The notes under the pieces are model-generated. The model saw only the letters and a program-made list of their open reading frames with translations. It was not told where the DNA came from and did no database searches. The position numbers and the translations under genes are program-made. From NCBI GenBank assembly GCA_023055425.1, contig JALGPY010000035.1, positions 2,471,501-2,535,500 on the forward strand: DNA of 64,000 bases, given 5' to 3'. The stretch is from Linanthus parryae. Lineage: Eukaryota; Streptophyta; Magnoliopsida; Ericales; Polemoniaceae. Of this stretch, positions 56,846 through 64,000 are shown in pieces (the stretch's first letter is position 1; each line of letters opens with the position of its first letter).

Positions 56846-57652
56846 TGGCAGAAAACGTTAACATGGAGCAATTCTTCGCGCAAATGACTCAGATGATGAA
56901 TAACGAAGGTCAGGCCGGAACCAATTGGGCCGAGAAGGTAGCAGAAATGAAGCCAATGAATTCACATGAAAAGAGGATCCTGTTGAATTGGAAGATTGGA
57001 TTATGGAGATGGATAAGATCCTTGAGACGATAGATTGCCCTCACGATCGAAAAGTCAACTGTGCAGTCTTTTACCTAAAAAGTGAAGTGACTATTTGGTG
57101 GAGTCATGCACGAGGAACTCTGCTAGCCAAGCCCAATTTCAATTGGGAAGCACTTCAAGCTTGCTTTCAGATCTCGTTTCTACCATCATCACGTGAAGAG
57201 AAGCAAAGAACAAGAATTCCAGAATCTACAACAAGGAAATGACTCCGTGACAGAGTATTTCCAAAAAATTGCGGAGTTGATACGATTTGTGGGCAACATG
57301 GTGCCTAATGAAGAATCCAAGGTTTCGAAATTCATCGCTGGACTGCACAAAAGGCCATAGGAGTCCCTGCTGGGCAGAACATATCCTACTCTCCACGAAG
57401 CCTACGACAGAGTTGCTAACATATGGCGTGTGCGTGTCGTTCAAGATGAAAAGCGCAAGAAACGCAAGCTAGAAGAGGTAGGAGGAAGCAACAATAACTC
57501 CGCAAAGAGAAATCAGAGGTTTAAGCCTAACAATGAGTAACCAGGTGGCAAGGCAAAATCGTGACTATTATTGTAAGAAGTGTAATGGGGACCACCCAGG
57601 AGTTACGTGTGTTGGGACCAGGGTGACATGCGACTATTGTCAAGGGCCATAG
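56846..57652 (+). pseudogene. second Tekay-like gag fragment, decayed
   Basis: It starts MAENVNMEQFFAQMTQMMNN and is similar throughout to the gag at 33168 (MEMDKILE, KVNCAVFYLKSE, HARGTLLAKPNFNWEALQ). Frameshifts occur near 56970 and 57170 and a TAG at 57358. The second zinc knuckle (CDYCQGP) is cut at 57653 by a copia LTR. No LTR of this element is seen, so only a gag remnant remains. Confidence 0.8.
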
Positions 57653-59244
57653 TGTTGGGTTTTGACGTAGGTTACGCAGCGGAATAACAAAAATTTATCC
57701 TACTGAAATCCCACCAAGGATCACAGGTGAAGCATCATAACATGATGAAAGGAAGAAAGGTTACCTCAACCATACCAGGCTGGTGACGATCACATACAGA
57801 GAAAAGTATCTTTGTCTCTACGGTATCCACATGAATAGACATCAACCGCGCTTCTTCTCCAATGGTGCTAGCAATCTGAGAAGAAGGATGAACTTGGACA
57901 TGCACGGGCTGGATCACATCCATCTACGCGGCAAGGAGAGGGCACGACATCGCCATGCTGTGGGCACAAGAGAGGGGCAACACCAAGAAGGCCGACGACC
58001 CCATGGTGGGCGGCTAGGGTTTTGGCCGAACCCCTATGGGAAGAAGAAAATCCTTTTCTTTCTTCTTTTCTCTCTAGCTCTCTAGTAAACTTGTGGCGTG
58101 TAGGGATTAATTAAGCATGAATTTTCTTAGTCTATAAATTTTATTTATAGCTAGATAAATTCATCTTTGCCCATTAATTCAACAATGTGGGACTTATTAA
58201 GTATGAATTCTCATAGCCTATAAATCCTATTTATATAGCTAGAGAAATTCACCTTTGCCCATAAATCCACAAATGTGGGACTAGTTACATTCTAGTCCAC
58301 AATTGCTCTTTAGTCCAACTAATGAGCCCAATTTACACTTTAGTCCAATTAATTCATTATTGCTATTTAGTCCAACTAATTAGCAATAATTCCAGCTTAT
58401 TTTATTATTGTGTGTAACCCTGTAGGTTCCTAATTACGTGGCAGTAATAATAATGATTATAAACATTGAGCGGTATCTAGTAATACATCAATGCTCCCAA
58501 GTAATAGGAATGTCAATGATCTGACTAACCTCTGTGACCAATGTTACAGTGTTGTATAACCCCTTTGTCTCATCTATCCGGATTGGACACAAGACATGGA
58601 GTGTCACGCTTGTATATCCAATCCATAGTTTCTCGATATGTGAGTAGACTTAGATAAACAAATAACATCAATATCCCATATTGATTTATTTGAGCATGGC
58701 CATGCATTTTTCTAAGTCCCACTCATCGAGTGGCCATGGATATTTACTCCCGCTATGTGGGAGGGACAAATCCTCTCCACATCACTACGATATCTAAGCT
58801 TGCTTCATATCATGTCCGACTAAAGCCTTTATAGTTACCCAGTTACGGTGTAACGTTTGACGATATCAAAACATGATAATTCACAACTAGAATATCTAGT
58901 GACTTCAAGTCTAAGGATCAACACCATTGTCACTATGAGAAGCGCTTGTGACATTCACATAACTCCCATGTAGCCTTCTCATGGTGGGTCAATTCAGTAC
59001 GCCATTACTCCTAATGCGTACCCATGTGTTGGATCGTGATATCTCCATATCAATCCAACCCCATACTAGTCTATAATTGATCGTCCTGTTAATCAATATA
59101 GTTGACTAGGGATATTCAAGAATATAACCTTTATATTCTAAGGACTTCATTCATGTTAGCATATCTCCATATCGATAACATAATGAATAGTAAGTCTATT
59201 AAATGTCACAATAAATTGATTGACTCTAGGGCACAATTCCAACA
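57653..59244 (-). repeat. 3' LTR of a minus-strand copia element
   Basis: 1592 bp with 6-bp inverted ends TGTTGG...CCAACA. Immediately to the right on the minus strand is AGTGCAAGTGGGAGAC, the polypurine tract seen before the 3' LTR in this copia group, so this is the 3' LTR of an element that extends right. The LTR was inserted in the zinc knuckle of the gag fragment at 56846. ORFs inside are not genes. Confidence 0.8.
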
Positions 59245-61973
59245 GTCTCCCACTTGCACTAGAGTTAATCTGGTGCATCATATGCCTATTGACCTATTGC
59301 GCCCCTCACACTTTCGCTGCGCAAAGGTAAGAGAGACATTCATGGTAGTTTGAAAATATTCACATCTCCTATATCGACAATCGAATGAGATCGAATATTC
59401 TGAGTTTTTGCATCTAATGCAACAATACACTCAGTTCTTTGTGATAAAATTGGCAACTGAATCATGCTTGGAACCTTTCCAGCTCACAGTTCTTCAACTA
59501 AGGCAAAACACAAAAAAATTGACTATATCTGGAATCATCTTTTTTGGATTGGAAGTTCGCATCATTGTAACTCCTTATAGTGAACCCTTCCATGTATCAA
59601 GAATTCATCCTTAGTTCTTTTTAAGTACTTAAGGATTTTCTTAATCAATATCCTGTGACTCTCATCTGGATATAACTGGTATCTTTATGTCATTCTCAAA
59701 TGACATGTCTGGACCTAGCACATAACATGGCGTATCCTATGAATCTTATTCATACGGTCCCTCACAATCTAATTGTGAAGACAATTAGTCTTCCAAAGAC
59801 TAACTCCATGTGACATAGGTAAGAATCCATATTCTTTCATGTTGAACCGTTTCAACACCTTTGTCATTTTATGCACTTTGAATTAAGTCGTACAACATTA
59901 TTGATCTATATGTAAACGCTTTACATAAACTTCACAATCCCAAATATTTATGAAATACTAGGACACCTCCTAGTCCATATCACATATGGTGTATTCATAA
60001 CTAATTTTGATGGAACAAGGTTAAGGGCGAAATTGCTATAAGTAGAGCATAGCCTAAAAAGTAAATTGGAAGTCCTTTTTGACACATCATAACCGGCCCG
60101 CGTCCAACGAGGTCTGATTTCTCCATTTAGACACGCCATTCCATAATGACGTTCTAGGTGGAGTGAGTTTGGATCATATCCAACACTCCTTTAGATGCTT
60201 GTCAAACTCTTTACTCAAGCATTCTCATCCACGATCTAATCGTAGTGCCTTGATACTCTTGCCAAGCTAGTTTTTCTACTTCATTCCTGGATTCCTTTTA
60301 ACCTTTCAAAGGATTCTGATTTGTTTTTCATAAGACCCAAATCCATATTTACTGAATAAGCAAACATGATGAAGTACCAAAACGATCTCTAGCACTTGTG
60401 CTTAGTGGTTCACATACATCAGTATGTATGAGTCCAAAAGAACATATCTTTGCCCAATAAACAAATCTCACATCTCTCACATGATTCATAATCAAATGTG
60501 ACCAAAAATCCATCCATATGGAGTCTAGAAATGCGTTCTCATTCACGTGACCTAAACCACAATGCCAAATTTATATATTTAATGTTATATATGAAATTAT
60601 CATGATTAAGAATCTACGATCCATTAGACAAATTAGCATTACAATAATGCATTTTATCAAAATAAATGGAACAACATTTGTCCGTGGAAAAATAATCGTA
60701 CTTGTCTAATTCATGAATATTTCCAAAAGGTAGAGATAATTTCCTACGGCTAATTTAGCAACCCTTGCCTCATCACCCCACGTGTAGGTGCATCTCTTCC
60801 AATTGTCTACATCTCTTGAGATCCCGCACATTTCTATAAATGTGAGATCCTCATCTAGTATCAAATACCTATGATGATGAGATAGACACATTGGCCTTTT
60901 ATAACAAAGATACTTTAAATTGGAATTCATAATCATTTTTCTTCCATGTACTTTTGGGCAATTCCTCTTCCACTACACCACCCTTTTGGCTAGCACTTTG
61001 TTCAGTGGCTCTTAATCATATTGAGTAAATCGCCTATGAACAAAACTCTAATTGCATCCAATGCAATTCTTGGTCCAATTGGGAGAATAACTCTTTATTC
61101 TTTATGTATCTTATAGATAACTCCCATCTTCTAAGCTTTCAATCTTATTGAAATAGCTTAGTTGCGTTTGATCTCTTCCTTTAGCAATCACACATTACTA
61201 GCTTGTGTCGTCGCGTCACATCTTGATGAATCATGTCGCCTTGCTTTGGCAAGCCCGAGCTTGATTACATCTTGATCATGACGAGTGCTAAGCAAGAGAA
61301 GGTAAAACGCAAATGGAGCATACTTCAAACCTTTCATGTATAGCCGGCTCTTGAAAGAGCTGCTTTAAATGTATGATCATATCATACGCCTCCATGTTCT
61401 CATCTTGCTTCAAAATCTCAGAGTTCATGGAAGCTAACATGTGACAAGTCACATCCAAAGAACCATTCTTTGATGTTCCTTCCATTAGGTTTTAGTGTAT
61501 TTTGGTAGTTGGTGGAAGGAAATTTTATGCTCTAGAATATACAACAGTTTCCTTTTATTTGAGAACAATTCTCAATTTTATACAAGTTTATTAAAACTGA
61601 TTCCAAATAATCGATAAAGTCAATTGTTTGTTTAATGCCATAGGTATTCAACACAAAAAATGATTAAGCAAAATATTTGTGACGTTTTAACTATATTTAC
61701 AAGGACTTAAATTATTAAATATAGCTCCCACTATTTTTCTCGGATTAATAGCCCTCACCATTAATGCAGAAAATATAATATATTTTCTAGTGGGCCAAGA
61801 TCCATATTTCACCTCTTCTTGAGCCTGCTTTGGCACGTCACCCAAGAATTGGTTATTTAGGTAGGAACATCTTCCAATTTCATCCTTATGCAACTCTTGG
61901 TGCAAACGAGCAAATAACTCCTTATTTATCTATCTCATAGATAATCCCAATTGCTATGCCTCTAAGTCATCAA
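59245..61973 (-). pseudogene. decayed copia internal region, running into the gap
   Basis: Read on the minus strand from right to left. Gag is at about 61485-61290 (CHMLASMNSEILKQDENMEA, then YDMIIHLKQLFQE). A protease-region remnant is at about 60936-60706 (ARVAKLAVGNYLYLL), an integrase remnant at about 60460-60400 (FGLIHTDVCEPLSTSARDRFG), and a later integrase piece at about 60050-59960 (LNLVPSKLVMNTPYVIW). Many stops and shifts are present. The reverse transcriptase is hardly recognisable between 59300 and 59900. The 5' LTR is not seen; it may be lost in the gap at 61974 or beyond. Confidence 0.7.
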
Positions 61974-62073
61974 NNNNNNNNNNNNNNNNNNNNNNNNNNN
62001 NNNNNNNNNNNNNNNNNNNNNNNNNNNNNNNNNNNNNNNNNNNNNNNNNNNNNNNNNNNNNNNNNNNNNNNNN
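61974..62073. other. assembly gap, exactly 100 N
   Basis: One hundred N. Such a round number is a placeholder for a gap of unknown size between contigs, so distance and orientation across it are not certain. Confidence 0.98.
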
Positions 62074-62310
62074 TAAACCCAGAAAGAAGGAAAAATTGAA
62101 AACCCAGCCCAGCAAGGCGATAAGTGGCAAACGGATAACCATGCGACCCTCACCAATCCAAAGATCTGGCATCAGAAGTAATTACTCGGAAGTTATATCT
62201 GTGATGCCACTGTCAAGACCACCTTTAAGTGCTTTACGTCAGTCGACCCTTTGTGCATTGTTTTGCTGAGCCTGTGTTGGGTTGAAATCCAATACTCATA
62301 CATATTAACC
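62074..62310 (-). other. probable 3' UTR of the minus-strand gene
   Basis: 237 bp downstream of the stop codon of the exon at 62311-62438, without another ORF of note. Confidence 0.4.
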
Positions 62311-62438
62311 TCACTTGAAATGATCTTGCCGAATAAACCCGATAATTTCAGGGTCCAGCTCGTCATCGCCTTTGTGCTTCCAGATTTCACCATTGTTATG
62401 TATAAGCCATGATATTTGAGGGGAAAACGACGAACCAT
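62311..62438 (-). CDS. candidate last exon of an unrecognised gene
   Basis: On the minus strand an acceptor TTATGTCCAG is followed by a 128-nt open segment reading GSSFSPQISWLIHNNGEIWK, then HKGDDELDPEIIGFIRQDHF-K, then TGA at 62311-62313. The balanced composition and the sound acceptor look like a real C-terminal exon. I do not recognise the protein. Upstream exons should lie to the right; 63238-63402 is one candidate, but no frame-consistent join was established. Confidence 0.45.
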
Positions 62439-63237
62439 CTGGACATAATGAAATAAAACACAACTCATTAAACAATCCAGGTTAAAGCCGAGCTACAAAC
62501 GTTCTGTGAGATTTTCAATAACAGAAAGTCAGAAACAGAATGGATCACTTGCAGTGGCCAAGTAAAAGGTATATCCGAAAATCAAGCTTACTAAAATCCT
62601 TTGAACAGACAAAAATATGAGATGAAAACAGAAAATTGACTCACACGAGAAGTAACATAATCAAGATGGAAAATGAAAATATTACTGCAGAGAAGCACCA
62701 ACTAATCTATAGTCCCATTACTTCAACGATTCAACCTGGAAGGAGACTCAGTCGAGTCAATGTCTCACAACTCACAAGACCTAATGGGCCTAACACCGTT
62801 AAACTCCAGGGAGCCTTTTGAGGAGCAAAGGCAACAAAGGACATGCTGAAACTACTATCAAACTTCCTCGAAGTTGGGAAATCATGAAACACTACGATCA
62901 CGTCTTCTATAAAGCAATCCTAATAAGTTTATATCATGGACATGGTTGATTGCTTGTATAATTAACAAGGGAGTTTTGTGACTGTTGCATTTATCCTATG
63001 TACTTGTTTACTGTTACATTAAAATACATTTTCAGGCGCTTGTTTACCCTATAGAGGCTTTCATCTAATTTGTATTGTGGTGGTTTGTTCTTTCATAAAG
63101 CTTCATATCGAAACCAAATATCAACGTCATTCATTTTGAAATTTTTTCAAACATCATGCTCAGTATGAATTCATACTCAACAGATGATAGGAATATGGTA
63201 TAATTCCACACCAAATAACGTCGCTGTCAACCAACAG
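62439..63237. other. probable intronic sequence
   Basis: About 800 bp of AT-rich sequence without a supported exon. Short ORFs here show no family features. Confidence 0.4.
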
Positions 63238-63402
63238 CTTTGGTGTTTCATCGGCAACTATATTCCTCATATAAAGTTTATCTTTCACCTCACCTCCAGC
63301 TTCCTCTTTCTTTTTTCTTATTCCTTCTAAATTTCCTTCAGAAAACCCCCATTTGCTCATTATTATCCAACTCGGCTGTAATAAGCAAACCAAAGAATTC
63401 AT
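63238..63402 (-). other. possible exon, Lys/Glu-rich
   Basis: Minus-strand open segment reading MSKWGFSEGNLEGIRKKKEE, then AGGEVKDKLYMRNIVADETP, then KLLVDSDVIW before a possible GT donor. The composition is plausible for an exon of the gene ending at 62311, but the family is unknown and the splice sites are not certain. Confidence 0.3.
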
Positions 63403-63626
63403 ATTCTACCTTCACGGATCTGCTGCTCAGAATTTACAAGCTTCATAAGTAATGTATAGACATGATTTTTTTTGCCATGCACAGCTCCCCTACGACTACT
63501 TCATAACCTTCAACAAAACCGTCTACTTTCGACCGCATACCCATATCTGAATGGTCCCTGTGAATCAATTAACCAATAAAATGAAACAGGGAGATGATTA
63601 TCTAATGATCCAGATTCCAGACTACG

Positions 63627-64000
63627 GGCATCTCCAATACGTTATTTATTTAACGGTTATAGTTAAAATATAAAGAACTTTGATGAAAAAATGTCTCCAA
63701 CGGGCTCTCTAGTTAGTTCTTTATTTTAATGGATCTTTATCCTGCTCTCTGCGTCTCTACGTTTAGAGAGCCAAGTAGAGAACTTTATATTTTCTTTAAA
63801 CATGTTCATGACGGTTATGTCTTGAATTCCTTAAAACTTTCTTGCAAGAGATATTAAAAATGTGTCACGTGTTAAGAGTCCATGGGGTTCCACCTCAAAA
63901 CCAATTGGCAATGAGGGGATTAGCTCATGAAACTTGTTAATTCTTTTTCTTCTATTTAAATGTCCATGTGGGACTTCTCAACATGACGTGTTATTTAAAT
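63627..64000. repeat. possible DNA-transposon (MITE-like) end, cut by window edge
   Basis: GGGCATCTCCAATACG at 63627 resembles the ends of common plant MITE-like elements, and related ATGTCTCCAACGGGCTCTCTA follows at 63693. The other end is not in the window, so this is only a suggestion. Confidence 0.25.

Noticed and set aside
59282..59400. Possible small ORF gene between copia LTR and its interior
   Set aside because: The region is decayed minus-strand copia sequence next to the polypurine tract; plus-strand ORFs are chance.
61954..62172. ORFs spanning the N gap
   Set aside because: They contain unknown bases and are artefacts of the placeholder.

Overview
This window is nuclear DNA of a flowering plant, most likely a dicot. 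Genes are intron-rich and AT-rich, and most of the sequence is nested plant retrotransposons (LINE, Ty3/gypsy of the Tekay and Athila types, Ty1/copia), plus DNA transposons and tandem repeats. There are no bacterial-style operons. A run of exactly 100 N (61974-62073) shows this is scaffolded assembly. The species cannot be told from the sequence.

Layout. 1-6350: three exons of an RCC1-repeat (UVR8-like) protein with a tRNA-derived SINE in an intron, then two exons of a DDI1-type ubiquitin-like domain, then non-coding DNA with a perfect 25-bp hairpin. 6351-8290: a six-exon gene for an unrecognised protein with two predicted membrane segments, a Gly/Gln/Asp minisatellite domain and a basic tail. 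8300-10640: a series of five independent tandem duplications. 10924-13448: a probable non-autonomous Helitron (minus strand) with three 320-bp internal repeats.

13449-48679: one plant LINE, split by younger insertions. ORF1 (DUF4283 plus zinc knuckle) and the first 9 codons of ORF2 lie at 13700-15513. ORF2 resumes at 43732 and again at 45709. Inside it sits a 28.2-kb Tekay-like chromovirus (15514-43731, LTRs about 3.5 kb, target duplication gccaa/gccag). A minus-strand 13.5-kb Athila-like element (19598-33122, target duplication aacaa) is inserted after codon 4 of the Tekay gag. A solo LTR (43766-45708, target duplication gaggg) landed in the LINE 34 bp beyond the Tekay element. The right end of the Tekay element is a compound LTR with a 26-nt gag-derived piece at the joint.

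48680-54405: a short stretch of unknown, LTR-like sequence carrying a nearly complete copia element (49046-54070) whose LTRs begin TA instead of TG. 54406-55035: a plant-mobile-domain-like ORF. 55303-56734: a 1.4-kb element with terminal inverted repeats of about 220 bp. 56846-61973: a decayed Tekay-like gag cut by the LTR of a decayed minus-strand copia element that runs into the gap. 62074-64000: probably the 3' end of a minus-strand cellular gene.

The order of insertion can be read directly: LINE first, then Tekay into LINE ORF2, then Athila into Tekay. The LTR pairs agree, since the Tekay LTRs differ much more than the Athila LTRs (about 20 differences in 1587 bp by hand count). All retroelement pol genes here carry breaks, but the third (env-position) ORF of the Athila element is intact. 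I found no clearly new molecular system. The best candidates for something undescribed are the Gly/Gln repeat membrane protein, the duplication-rich tract beside it, and the palindrome array inside the Athila element.
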